This document shows positions 24,920 to 33,913 of a stretch of DNA of 64,000 bases, in pieces. Numbering within the stretch: position 1 is the first letter of the stretch; each line of letters begins with the position of its first letter. Both the position numbers and the translations under genes were made by a program. The notes below the pieces were generated by a model. The model saw nothing but the letters and a program-made list of their open reading frames with translations. It was not told where the DNA came from and made no database searches. The stretch comes from DTKD01 sp964494345 (GTDB lineage: Bacteria; Armatimonadota; UBA5829): contig CAZBSI010000003.1 of NCBI GenBank assembly GCA_964494345.1, positions 319,854 through 383,853 on the forward strand. Direction: 5' to 3'.

Positions 24920-26420
24920 CCTGCCGCACCCCCTCTCTCTCCAGCATACTGAGAAACGCCCGCACAACCATAGGATGGAATTGAGTGCCGCTGCCCTTTT
25001 GAAGCTCATCTATGGCGCCTTGGAGGGTCCTCGGCACTCTGTATGTGCGTCGTTTTATCGCCCCACATATCGGACACTGCGTCGGGCGATCACTTTCACA
25101 CGGCTCGTAGCCACACGCGTCGCAGACCCACTCCAACGAAAGCTCTCTATCGTCGGTCATCGCATCGAACGAATCCGCCACGGCGATGATCGAAGCCTCG
25201 ATCGGGATAGTCGCGTGTTTCGTGGTCTCAGGATAACCCCGCCCGTCGTGCCATTTGTGGTGGTATCGAATCCAGTCCACAATATCTTCGACAAAATCGA
25301 GGTGGCTGATAATCTCCGCGCCCTTATCCGGGTGCTCTTTTATCATATCCCACTCTTCGGCCTTCAATGTCGAAGTCTTATTGAGAATCTCCTCGCTAAC
25401 CCCGATTTTGCCTATATCATGCAACAGCCCGGCAATAGTTATGTTGTTAATGCTCTCCGCTGAAAGCCTAAGCTCCCTGGCGAGCTTCTCGGACATATTC
25501 GCCACTCGCTTGAGATGTCCCCTGGTATACGGATGGTAGTGCTGCATGTAGGTGGCCAGGGTGGTGATGGTGTCGAGATAGGCCGATTGTTCGGCGATTC
25601 GCTGGTAGTAGTAGTCGCGCAAGGCGATAAGCGGCAGACTCGTGAGCACGAACGCCCAGGCTCCGATGTGGACATATAAATATGAAAGCATCAACGATAC
25701 CACAACCAAAAGGCACTGCGGAGGAATAAGCGGGAGTTCGTTTTCGATGATAACGGTGTGGACTCGACCAAGCCAGCTCAAAAGACCCTTTAAGTCCGGC
25801 AGAGGATCGAATAAAACTGCGGCGATCGCATTTTGAAAGACATCAAGCACAATCGCGGTGGTTGCTAACCCCAAAAACGGTATGACGAAACCGAACCATA
25901 TATCCGGGGGCAAACCCCGAAGCAGGAAGGCTCCGCCGAGAGAATGGTACGCTATCGAAGCCACGCCTATCGACAGAACCAGCGAACACGGGCAACCTAA
26001 TGTCATCCCCAGCATCCTGCCAAATCCGCCGCCCAGCCTGTTTTCCCAGCTACGGCTGATTCGTTTCATTCTGGGAAAAGATGATTCGTTGCCGGCCCGG
26101 CGAACTATCACATAAGCGGCTAATCCGAGCAGATCGGCGCTAAGCGAACCGAGAAGGCAGATAACTATAGCTTGAGCCGGCCCAAAGACGCAGGCGGCGG
26201 CCCAGTAGATAGGGGCGCTTGGGGTGATCTCGGTTCGGTTCTCGTTGTCCTGACCCTTAACAAAGAGTTCAGCTAATAAACCGACGGCAAAGAACCAGGC
26301 CACAGAAACGAGGTCAGCGCTGTTGGCAGGGTAAACCTTCCACGTCACCCATACCAGCAGAGCTGCCAATGCCACTGTAGTCCAGCGAAAAACCCTGTAT
26401 GCCATCGGCACGCTGTTCAT
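24909..26420 (-). CDS. membrane HD-GYP phosphodiesterase with an inserted CxxC-CxxC (zinc-ribbon-like) module
   Basis: A 503-residue protein. About 285 N-terminal residues form six to eight membrane segments, a probable sensor. The HD-GYP domain follows: YTRGHLKRVANMSEKLA, AGLLHDIGKIGV (HD at 334-335), HHKWHDGRGYP (387-397) and ADSFDAMTDDR (416-425). All expected metal and GYP residues are intact, so cyclic-di-GMP hydrolysis to pGpG or GMP is plausible. Between DDR and the closing KGSGTQFHPMVV helix is an insertion at about 431-455 with Cys433, Cys436, Cys449 and Cys452 in CDACG...CPICG spacing, like a rubredoxin or zinc ribbon. The next gene overlaps its end by 11 bp. Confidence 0.88.
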   Translation of the reverse strand: MNSVPMAYRVFRWTTVALAALLVWVTWKVYPANSADLVSVAWFFAVGLLAELFVKGQDNENRTEITPSAPIYWAAACVFGPAQAIVICLLGSLSADLLGLAAYVIVRRAGNESSFPRMKRISRSWENRLGGGFGRMLGMTLGCPCSLVLSIGVASIAYHSLGGAFLLRGLPPDIWFGFVIPFLGLATTAIVLDVFQNAIAAVLFDPLPDLKGLLSWLGRVHTVIIENELPLIPPQCLLVVVSLMLSYLYVHIGAWAFVLTSLPLIALRDYYYQRIAEQSAYLDTITTLATYMQHYHPYTRGHLKRVANMSEKLARELRLSAESINNITIAGLLHDIGKIGVSEEILNKTSTLKAEEWDMIKEHPDKGAEIISHLDFVEDIVDWIRYHHKWHDGRGYPETTKHATIPIEASIIAVADSFDAMTDDRELSLEWVCDACGYEPCESDRPTQCPICGAIKRRTYRVPRTLQGAIDELQKGSGTQFHPMVVRAFLSMLEREGVRQDAC

Positions 26421-26457
26421 TAGCCAAACACTCTGTTACAGGCGCCGGTCGTCGATA

Positions 26458-28503
26458 TTATCTGAAACCGGCTCCGAGATCGCGAGTCAGGGCTTCCTTT
26501 ACGGAACCTAGAACGGAGTTGACTTCCTCGTCGGTCAGAGTTTTTTCAGGAGACCTAAAAACCATGGAGACCGTCAGGCTGGCACTTCCTGTTCCTACCT
26601 GCTCGCCTCTATATACATCCAGCAATCTGATTTGTTCGATATAACCCTTGCCGGATTCGGCTATTATCGCCTCGAGTCGTTCGTATTTTACTTCGTCCGG
26701 CACCACAACGGCCATATGCCTGTGCAGTGCGGGATATTTTGCCACGTGCCGGTATATCAGCGTGCCCGGCACCAGGCTCATCAACTTTTCAAAGTCCAAT
26801 TCGTAGACATTAACCCGGCATTTCATGTCCAGCTCTTCAGCAACTTTGGGCGCAACCTCGCCGATTATCCCGACCTCGGCGCCGTTTATAAGAATCCGAC
26901 CGCGCCTGGTGGGATGCAGAAGAGGGTCATCGGATTCGACGTACTGCACCTGCGTTACCCCAAGGGCGTCAAACAGGCTCTCTACAATCCCTTTGCAGAT
27001 AAAAAAGTCTGATTCCATAGCACCGGTCGGCAAACTCCAGGAACTGCGCCACAAATTGCCGGCCACGGCTCCTGATATGGCTAACTTCTCGATTAGCTCG
27101 CCGCCTGGCGTCTTCAAATATACTTTGCCGATCTCGAAAATACAGATGTCGTTTATTCCGTGGGATTGGTTGCGCTCGATGACCCCCAACAGGTTGGGCG
27201 CGATCATAGGGCGCAGAGAGTCGGTGTCCTCGGTGAGGATATTGCGAAGGCGGATTATCTGATCTGATCTGCCGTAAATTTCAGCCAGGTCGCTGTCGAC
27301 AAGGCTGTGAGTCAACACTTCCTGACCGCCGCAAGACATCAGTATGCGGCGGATGCGGTCTCTGAACAGGCCCTCTTTGCTGTCCGAACCCTGTTTTTGG
27401 GCCTTTGGCAGCGTCATTGGCAGATTTTCATAGCCATACGCACGGCCAATTTCCTCGATAACGTCTATCTCTCTGGTCACATCCGGTCGGAAGGTGGGGA
27501 TGGTAGAGATTAACACGTCACCATTAAGGGTCGTCTTAATATGAAGCCCGTTTAAGCGCTCCACCATAGACTCCGCCGAGAGGTTGATGCCTAGCATAGC
27601 GTTTGCCCTCTCTACCCTTGTCGTGACCTGGCGAGCTTCAGCGGGGGTTGGATATACGTCGACTATACCCTCGGCGGCTTGTCCCCCGGCGATCTCACAC
27701 ATAAGCTCGGCCGCGCGCACAGCGGCAATGTCGGCTATGCACGGATCGACGCCGCGTTCGAATCTGTAGGAAGCCTCAGTGACCATACCGAGTTGCTTCG
27801 AAGTGCGACGAACGCTCGTGCCCGCAAAATTGGCCGCCTCTATGAGGATATCTTTTGTGTTCTCGTTGATCTCGGAGTCCAACCCTCCCATTACGCCTGC
27901 GATTGCCACAGGCCGATCGGCGTCCGCTATAACCAGCATATCCTCGCAAAGGTCACGCGGTGTGCCGTCCAAAGAGGTAATCTTTTCGCCTTTTTTCGCC
28001 CTGCGAACGACCACTCGAGAACTGTTGAGAAGGTCGAGGTCGAATGCGTGCAGGGGCTGGCCAAGTTCCAGCATAACGTAGTTCGTGATATCGACAATAT
28101 TGTTAATTGGCCGCATACCGGCTGCGATCAGCCTGGCCTGCATCCAATCCGGAGATGGCTCGATCTTCGCGCCGCGCACCACCACTCCGACATAACGACC
28201 GCACAAATCTGGGTCTTTTATCTCGATAGAGACGAGTTCTGAAGCCGCAGGGGCAGTGCCGGTGACCTTGGGCTCAGGCATCTTGACGCTTGCGCCGACA
28301 AGAGGCGCTGCTTCCCTGGCGACGCCGAGCACCGAAAGCCAGTCACCCCTGTTCGGCGTCACCTTGACGTCGAAAACTGTTTCGTCCCCTATTTGAGTAA
28401 CCTCTTCAACCTCCAGACCCGCCATCGTCAGCTTGTCGGCGAGTTCGTCAAGCGGACAGTTGAAGTCGATCAATTCTTTTAACCAGCTAATCGGCAGTTT
28501 CAT
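26458..28503 (-). CDS. pheT: phenylalanyl-tRNA synthetase beta subunit, short form
   Basis: A 681-residue subunit of the (alpha-beta)2 PheRS. The start MKLPISWLKELIDFNCPLDELADKLT is typical. The sequence then goes from AGLEVEEV straight to DVKVTPNRGDWLSV, so the roughly 110-residue tRNA-binding OB (Myf/EMAP-like) domain found in most bacterial PheT is absent. B3/B4 editing, B5 and catalytic-like core domains follow. The C-terminal FDX-ACB anticodon-binding domain is present (YRHVAKYPALHRHMAVVV to the end). It is three bases downstream of pheS. Confidence 0.95.
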   Translation of the reverse strand: MKLPISWLKELIDFNCPLDELADKLTMAGLEVEEVTQIGDETVFDVKVTPNRGDWLSVLGVAREAAPLVGASVKMPEPKVTGTAPAASELVSIEIKDPDLCGRYVGVVVRGAKIEPSPDWMQARLIAAGMRPINNIVDITNYVMLELGQPLHAFDLDLLNSSRVVVRRAKKGEKITSLDGTPRDLCEDMLVIADADRPVAIAGVMGGLDSEINENTKDILIEAANFAGTSVRRTSKQLGMVTEASYRFERGVDPCIADIAAVRAAELMCEIAGGQAAEGIVDVYPTPAEARQVTTRVERANAMLGINLSAESMVERLNGLHIKTTLNGDVLISTIPTFRPDVTREIDVIEEIGRAYGYENLPMTLPKAQKQGSDSKEGLFRDRIRRILMSCGGQEVLTHSLVDSDLAEIYGRSDQIIRLRNILTEDTDSLRPMIAPNLLGVIERNQSHGINDICIFEIGKVYLKTPGGELIEKLAISGAVAGNLWRSSWSLPTGAMESDFFICKGIVESLFDALGVTQVQYVESDDPLLHPTRRGRILINGAEVGIIGEVAPKVAEELDMKCRVNVYELDFEKLMSLVPGTLIYRHVAKYPALHRHMAVVVPDEVKYERLEAIIAESGKGYIEQIRLLDVYRGEQVGTGSASLTVSMVFRSPEKTLTDEEVNSVLGSVKEALTRDLGAGFR

Positions 28504-28506
28504 AGC

Positions 28507-29532
28507 CTACAGTTGCCTCAGAAATCTCAAATCGTTATCCATAAACAGGCGCAAATCGTCGATGCCATGCTGCACCATCGGCATTCGCTCGATGCCGAAT
28601 CCGAATGCGAAGCCTGTGTATTCCTCGGAGTCGATGCCCGCGCCCTCCAGCACATTGGGGTGGATCATCCCAGCGCCCGCAAGTTCCAACCAGCCGCTGC
28701 CCTTACATACGTTGCAGCCCTCTCCCGCGCAGATCGAGCAGGTCACTGCGACCTCAGCGCCCGGCTCAACAAATGGGAAGAAGTCCGGTCTGAACCGCAC
28801 ATTAGTCTGCGGGCCGAACATTCCTACCGCGAATTGATAGAGAGTGCCCTTCAGGTCGGCCATTGTGATCCCGTGATCCACACAGAAGCAGTCCACCTGA
28901 TGGAAAGTATGCCCGTGGGTCGCGTCTACAGCGTCGACACGATAGCATTTGCCCATAGTGCAGACCATAATCGGCGGCTTGCGCTTCTCCATCTGCCTGT
29001 GCTGATATGCCGTCGTATGGGTGCGCAGCAGGCGATCGTCGGTGATGTAGAAGCTCATCTGCTCGTCGATGGCGGGATGATCGAGCGGGTAGTTCAAGGC
29101 CTCAAAATTGTAATGGTAAGACTCGACTTCCGGGCTTTCGACGATGTCATAGCCGAGCCTGACGAAGATATCTTTTATTTTGTCCAGCGTCTGAACGAGA
29201 ATATGCGGCCTGCCGATGCGATAGAACCTGCCCGGCAGGGTGATGTCGATAGCCTCCGCTGCCAGCTTTGCGTCGATTTCAGTTCCGGCGATCTGTTGTT
29301 TTCGGTTCTCAATCGCCTCAGTAATGCGCTCCTTGAGGTCGTTGACTGCCTGGCCGAATCCCTTACGCTGTTCGGTCGGCAGAGACCCGATTTTGCGCAG
29401 TTGCAGTGTAAGCTCACCTTTTCTGCCAAGATATTCGGTGTCGATGGCGTCGAGTTCGGCTGATGTGGTGGCCTGTGCCACTCTCTGCATCGCCAAATTG
29501 GCCAGTTGCTCAAGGTTATCAGATTCACTCAT
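28507..29532 (-). CDS. pheS: phenylalanyl-tRNA synthetase alpha subunit
   Basis: A 341-residue catalytic subunit, normal length. The N-terminal coiled-coil arm (about 1-85) has YLGRKGELTLQLRKIGSLP. Class II motif 2 is in GKCYRVDAVDATHGHTFHQVDC, and motif 3 in GFAFGFGIERMPMVQHGIDDLR. A cysteine cluster CSICAGEGCNVCKGSGWLEL marks the zinc-ribbon-like insertion common in this subunit (family knowledge). It follows rplT after 177 bp of non-coding sequence and is translated with pheT. Confidence 0.97.
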   Translation of the reverse strand: MSESDNLEQLANLAMQRVAQATTSAELDAIDTEYLGRKGELTLQLRKIGSLPTEQRKGFGQAVNDLKERITEAIENRKQQIAGTEIDAKLAAEAIDITLPGRFYRIGRPHILVQTLDKIKDIFVRLGYDIVESPEVESYHYNFEALNYPLDHPAIDEQMSFYITDDRLLRTHTTAYQHRQMEKRKPPIMVCTMGKCYRVDAVDATHGHTFHQVDCFCVDHGITMADLKGTLYQFAVGMFGPQTNVRFRPDFFPFVEPGAEVAVTCSICAGEGCNVCKGSGWLELAGAGMIHPNVLEGAGIDSEEYTGFAFGFGIERMPMVQHGIDDLRLFMDNDLRFLRQL

Positions 29533-29557
29533 CAGTTACAGGCCTCTTAAAGCACCA

Positions 29558-29662
29558 GCGTCCAATTGCATACGACCGAACTCCGGCTCACGCACGCTTT
29601 CGGTATAATCACCGCCAGAACAGTGCGTATAGCAGTATGTTCGTCCTTAGGCTATTGGACGC
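29558..29662 (-). other. inverted-repeat leader between rplT and pheS
   Basis: The arms gcgtccaat (29558-29566) and attggacgc (29654-29662) are perfect nine-base complements closing about 105 bases. Next to the arms, gcatacgac and gtatgttcgtc allow further partial pairing. The transcript of the infC-rplT-pheST region would fold here just ahead of pheS. No T-box sequence or U-run terminator is visible, so the role is unknown. Confidence 0.4.
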
Positions 29663-29709
29663 TGGGCGAAATTGTCTTTTGCTGTAGCCCGCGTATGCGG
29701 GCGAGTTCT

Positions 29710-30072
29710 CTACGCGGTCACGATTTGGCTTCTTGCCTGCTCAACGAGAGCGGCGAAGCTCTGTGCGTCTGCGATCGCCATATCCGCAAGCACTTTCCTG
29801 TCAAGGTCAATTCCGGCTTTCCTCAAGCCTTCCATAAACCTGCTATAAGGCATTCCGCTTGCACGGCAACCCGCGCTGATCCGCGTTATCCACAATCGGC
29901 GGAAGTCTCTTTTCTTGTTCCGCCTGTCTCGGTAGGCATAGTTGCCGGACTTCATAACCGCTTCTTTTGCGGTTTTGAAGAGCCGACTCTTACCACCCCA
30001 GTAGCCGCTGGCGGCTTTTAGGACTTTATGGTGACGCTTATGCGTCATTGTCCCACGTTTTACGCGTGGCAT
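29710..30072 (-). CDS. rplT: 50S ribosomal protein L20
   Basis: A 120-residue ribosomal protein needed for early 50S assembly. The basic N-terminal arm MPRVKRGTMTHKRHHKVL and the motifs GYWGGKSRLFKTAKEAVMKS, YAYRDRRNKKRDFRRLWI and CRASGMPYSRFMEGL are characteristic of L20. It is third in the infC-rpmI-rplT series. Confidence 0.97.
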   Translation of the reverse strand: MPRVKRGTMTHKRHHKVLKAASGYWGGKSRLFKTAKEAVMKSGNYAYRDRRNKKRDFRRLWITRISAGCRASGMPYSRFMEGLRKAGIDLDRKVLADMAIADAQSFAALVEQARSQIVTA

Positions 30073-30149
30073 CTATTTTGCTTCTCCCTTGCTATCAAAA
30101 ATCCGAGGCATCGGTCATACCGGCCGCCCCGCTGCTGTGTTGACGTAGC

Positions 30150-30347
30150 CTACAGGCTCGGAACCAGTCTCTTGATGATTTTGGTCTCTCCGGTCGTCAC
30201 GCCCGACTTAAGCGACAGTCGGCGTTTTGCGGCGGCAGACTTTCTCATCTTCAAGTGGTTCATGCCTGTGTTGCTGCGGCGAATTTTACCCTTGCCTGTC
30301 ACTTCAAATCGCTTCGCCGCTGTCTTATTTGTCTTCAGTTTCGGCAC
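30150..30347 (-). CDS. rpmI: 50S ribosomal protein L35
   Basis: A 65-residue basic protein starting MPKLKTNKTAAKRFEVTGKG and KIRRSNTGMNHLKMRKSAAAK, the L35 pattern. It lies between infC and rplT in the universal order. Confidence 0.96.
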   Translation of the reverse strand: MPKLKTNKTAAKRFEVTGKGKIRRSNTGMNHLKMRKSAAAKRRLSLKSGVTTGETKIIKRLVPSL

Positions 30348-30397
30348 TTATCAATACCTCGTTATCGTACTCCTGCAAAGGAGCCATGCTATCTATG

Positions 30398-30919
30398 CTA
30401 TTTTTCTACAATGGGGGCGAGGATCAAAGTCATCGTCCTGCCCTCCATCGACGGTGGTTTCTCAACGGTGCCCAGATTTTGTTCCTTGGCCACTTCCGCC
30501 ATTCTGCCCAACGATTCCCTGGCAAACTCCGGATGGGTGAACTCTCTGCTTCGGAAGATCACCGTCACCTTGACTTTGTGTCCCTCTTTAAGGAACTTGA
30601 GAGCGTTGCGCAGTTTGAATTGGAAATCATGCTCGTCGGTACCCGGACGCATACGAATGCCTTTAATATCGGACATTCGCTGCTTTTTCTGAGACTCCCG
30701 CTCCCGCTTGCCAAGCTCATACTTGTATTTGCCGTAGTCCATTATGCGGCAAACAGGCGGATTGGCGGTCGGCGAGACCTCGATAACATCGAGTCCACGC
30801 TGCCGAGCAATATCCAGCGCTTCACGGAACGGAACGACTCCGACTTGGGCGCCATTCTCGTCGATCAATCGGACTTCGCGCGCCCGAATGCGCTCATTAA
30901 CCCTGAGGTCCTTGGCTAT
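30398..30919 (-). CDS. infC: translation initiation factor IF-3, starting at a rare AUA codon
   Basis: A 173-residue factor. Looking only at ATG, GTG and TTG, the gene would start at TTG 30868 and lack its conserved beginning. The in-frame codons upstream read (I)AKDLRVNERIRAREVRLIDENG, the normal IF-3 N-terminus. The first codon of that stretch is ATA at 30917-30919, seven bases after a near-perfect AGAGGTGAT ribosome-binding site, and no ATG, GTG or TTG lies nearby. Rare AUU, AUC or AUA starts are known for infC and let IF-3 repress its own translation. The C-terminal domain contains HKVKVTVIFRSREFTHPEFA. It is first in the infC-rpmI-rplT cluster, 91 bases after thrS. Confidence 0.93.
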   Translation of the reverse strand: MAKDLRVNERIRAREVRLIDENGAQVGVVPFREALDIARQRGLDVIEVSPTANPPVCRIMDYGKYKYELGKRERESQKKQRMSDIKGIRMRPGTDEHDFQFKLRNALKFLKEGHKVKVTVIFRSREFTHPEFARESLGRMAEVAKEQNLGTVEKPPSMEGRTMTLILAPIVEK

Positions 30920-31010
30920 TTGTATATCACCTCTAAAGAGATTAGCCGGTCACACGTGTCGAAACAACCGCCCAACCGACAAGACGGAAATAAGTATAGC
31001 GAAAACCCTA

Positions 31011-32726
31011 TCAGTCTGTCAACTCTTTTTTAAGCCGCTCTATCAGATCGGCAACACTGATTGCTCCGAGGTCACCTTCTGCGCGAGACCGAACCGCCAC
31101 CGCGCCGGCCTCCTGCTCCCTGTCACCCACAACCAGCATATAGGGTATCTTATGAAGCTGCGCCTCCCGAATCTTATACCCCGTTTTTTCGTTACGATCG
31201 TCGACTTCGACCCTGAAACCCTGTTGTGTGAGTTCATCGGCGACCTTACGGGCATACTCCGCATGTCGATCGGCGATGGGTATCATCACCGCCTGCACCG
31301 GCGCAAGCCACAGCGGGAACGCGCCCGCGTAGTGCTCGATCAACACACCCATAAACCGTTCCATAGAGCCCAAAAGCGCACGGTGGATCATAATCGGCCT
31401 GTGGTGTGCGTTGTCCTGGCCGACATAGGTGAGATCGAATCGCTCCGGCTCGTTGAAGTCGACTTGAATCGTGCTGCATTGCCAGACCCGACCGATGGCG
31501 TCTTTTATCTTCACGTCGATCTTTGGGCCGTAGAACGCGCCCCCACCCTCGTCGACCTCATAAGATAATCCCTGAGCCTCCAACGCCGACCGTAACGCCT
31601 CTGTCGCCTGCTCCCAGACATCGTCCTCGCCGACCGAGTGCTCCGGCCTGGTCGACAAAAATACTTCGTAATCCGAGAAGCCGAATCGCCTGAGCATGCT
31701 CAAAACGAACTCCAGCACTCGCTTGGTCTCGGAGTCCAGTTGTTCGCGTGAGCACATAATGTGCGCATCATCCTGAGTGAAGCCGCGCACCCTCATCAGG
31801 CCGTGCAATACCCCGGACCTCTCATAGCGATAGACCGTGCCAAGCTCAGCCCATCTGATCGGAAGTTCTCGATAGCTGCGCACTCTGGATTTATAGATGA
31901 GCAGATGGAACGGGCAGTTCATCGGCTTGATAAGATACGGGGTATCGTCGACATCCATCGGCTGATACATATTCTCAGTAAAGAAATCGAGATGACCGCT
32001 GGTGCGCCACAGGTCCTGGCGCGCGATGTGCGGGGTTATTACCAGTTCGTAACCATTTTTGAGGTGTTCGCTTCTCCAGTGATTCTCGATAAGAGTGCGA
32101 ACCAGCGCGCCCTTCGGATGCCAGAACACCAATCCCGGCCCCGCCTCTTCCTGAAGCGAGAACAGGTCAAGCTCGCGTCCCAGCTTGCGATGATCGCGCT
32201 TTTCGGCCTCTTCGAGCATCTTTAGATAATCGTCGAGTTCTTCCTGAGACGCAAATGCCGTGCCATAGATGCGTTGCAACATGTCGTTGCGCTCGTCACC
32301 GCGCCAATACGCGCCGGAGGATTTGAGCAGCTTAAACGCCTTGATCTCGCCGGGGTTGTCGATATGCGGCCCGCGGCAGAGGTCAACGAAGTCGCCCTCC
32401 TCGTAGATACTGATGGCCTCGTCTTCGGGCAGTTCCTGGATCAGTTCGAGCTTGTAAGGTTCATCTGCGAACATTTCCAGCGCCTGCTCGCGGGATATCT
32501 CCTTGCGCACAAACGGCCGCGCCGCCTTGATAACCTGCTCCATTTCAGCGCTTATTTTTTCGAGATCATCCGGAGTAAAGGGGTGCTCTACGCCAAAATC
32601 GTAGTAAAACCCCTCCTCTATCGCCGGACCAATCGCTATTCGAGCATCCGGAAAGAGGTTCTTAACCGCATGCGCCATTACATGAGACGCACTGTGCCTT
32701 AGAGCTTCGATATCATAACTAGCCAT
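31011..32726 (-). CDS. thrS: threonyl-tRNA synthetase lacking the TGS domain
   Basis: A 571-residue class II synthetase, about 60-70 residues shorter than E. coli ThrRS. It begins MASYDIEALRHSASHVMAHA, already inside the editing (N2) domain with the HxxxH zinc/editing site, so the N-terminal TGS domain is missing. Only 42 bp separate it from galE, leaving no room for it. The catalytic core has RYERSGVLHGLMRVRGFTQDDAHI (motif 2) and the anticodon-binding domain starts near LAPVQAVMIPI. A GAAGG site precedes the ATG. It heads the translation cluster. Confidence 0.96.
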   Translation of the reverse strand: MASYDIEALRHSASHVMAHAVKNLFPDARIAIGPAIEEGFYYDFGVEHPFTPDDLEKISAEMEQVIKAARPFVRKEISREQALEMFADEPYKLELIQELPEDEAISIYEEGDFVDLCRGPHIDNPGEIKAFKLLKSSGAYWRGDERNDMLQRIYGTAFASQEELDDYLKMLEEAEKRDHRKLGRELDLFSLQEEAGPGLVFWHPKGALVRTLIENHWRSEHLKNGYELVITPHIARQDLWRTSGHLDFFTENMYQPMDVDDTPYLIKPMNCPFHLLIYKSRVRSYRELPIRWAELGTVYRYERSGVLHGLMRVRGFTQDDAHIMCSREQLDSETKRVLEFVLSMLRRFGFSDYEVFLSTRPEHSVGEDDVWEQATEALRSALEAQGLSYEVDEGGGAFYGPKIDVKIKDAIGRVWQCSTIQVDFNEPERFDLTYVGQDNAHHRPIMIHRALLGSMERFMGVLIEHYAGAFPLWLAPVQAVMIPIADRHAEYARKVADELTQQGFRVEVDDRNEKTGYKIREAQLHKIPYMLVVGDREQEAGAVAVRSRAEGDLGAISVADLIERLKKELTD

Positions 32727-32768
32727 TTTGTTTCCTTCGATATGTCAATAATCGGTTGCTCAATAATG

Positions 32769-33755
32769 TTAATCGCCGTATCCGTCGGGATGGGCGTTGT
32801 GCCAGTTCCATGCGCTGCTTACTATAGATTCAAGGTCGGTAAACGCCGGTTTCCAGCCGAGTTCGGCGCTGATTTTCTTCGAACTGGCCACGAGTACCGC
32901 GGGGTCTCCGGGTCTTCTGTCGGATGGTATCGCCTTCACCTGCCTGCCGGATACTTTTTCGACCATTTTCACGACTTCCATTACCGAATAGCCGTTGCCG
33001 TTGCCGAGATTGTAAGCCGTAGTGCCTTTTCCGGCCCGAAGCGCGTCCAAACCGAGCAGATGGGCTTGAGCGAGATCGGTAACATGAATGTAGTCCCTTA
33101 CGCACGTGCCGTCTGGAGTCGGCCAATCGGCGCCGAATATCTTCACATCCGGTCGCTGTCCTAAAGCTGCCTGGATTATAAGCGGGATAAGATGATGTTC
33201 CGGCGTGTGGTCCTCTCCGATCAGGCCCGATGGGTCCGCGCCAGCTGCATTGAAATATCTTAATGAGATCGACCTGAGACCGTAAGCATGCTCGTATTCT
33301 TTTAATATGTGCTCCAGCATCAATTTCGAGCGACCATACGGATTTGTGGGGTCCTGCGGGTGATTCTCCGGAATCGGAACGATTTCAGGCTCGCCAAACG
33401 TGGCCGCGCTAGATGAGAAGATCATCATTTTGACGTCGTTTTCCAGCATAACCTGAAGCATTGCCAGACTTTTGGAGATGTTATTGAGATAATATTTCTG
33501 AGGGTCCGCCACCGATTCGCCTACCGCGGCAAAAGCAGCGAAGTGCATAACTGCGTCGATCTTGTTAGAAGTGAATATCTGGCGAAGCAGAGCCTGATCG
33601 CCGATGTCGCCTATGACGATTTCACTGCCGCTTGAAGCCTGTTTGTGGCCGAATATGAGGTTGTCGAGACAGATAACCTTCTCGCCTCGCTCGACCAATA
33701 ACTTAACGGCGTGGCTGCCCACATAACCAAGCCCGCCGGTAACAAGAATCGCCAT
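32769..33755 (-). CDS. galE: UDP-glucose 4-epimerase
   Basis: A 328-residue extended short-chain dehydrogenase. It has the NAD-binding GGLGYVGSHAVKLL, the catalytic Ser-Tyr-Lys set (FSSSAATFG and YGRSKLMLE), SLRYFNAAGADPSG, and a substrate loop GTCVRDYIHVTDLAQAH. It interconverts UDP-glucose and UDP-galactose for glycan synthesis. A strong GGGAGG precedes the ATG. It reads toward thrS, 42 bp away. Confidence 0.95.
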   Translation of the reverse strand: MAILVTGGLGYVGSHAVKLLVERGEKVICLDNLIFGHKQASSGSEIVIGDIGDQALLRQIFTSNKIDAVMHFAAFAAVGESVADPQKYYLNNISKSLAMLQVMLENDVKMMIFSSSAATFGEPEIVPIPENHPQDPTNPYGRSKLMLEHILKEYEHAYGLRSISLRYFNAAGADPSGLIGEDHTPEHHLIPLIIQAALGQRPDVKIFGADWPTPDGTCVRDYIHVTDLAQAHLLGLDALRAGKGTTAYNLGNGNGYSVMEVVKMVEKVSGRQVKAIPSDRRPGDPAVLVASSKKISAELGWKPAFTDLESIVSSAWNWHNAHPDGYGD

Positions 33756-33913
33756 TTAGACACGCCCTCCCAGAAGATGCAGATATCGTAATCCATCGCA
33801 CCGAACGCCCAGTTCAGTCCAATGGCTATTGGGAGCGCCCGTGCCGGGTGAATACTCGAACCTGCCACATTATACTCCCCAGTAAGGCCAATGGCAAGAA
33901 GAGTGGCTCATGG

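Noticed and set aside
28513..29463. 316-codon plus-strand frame opposite pheS
   Set aside because: Shadow of pheS; pheS is complete and motif-rich.
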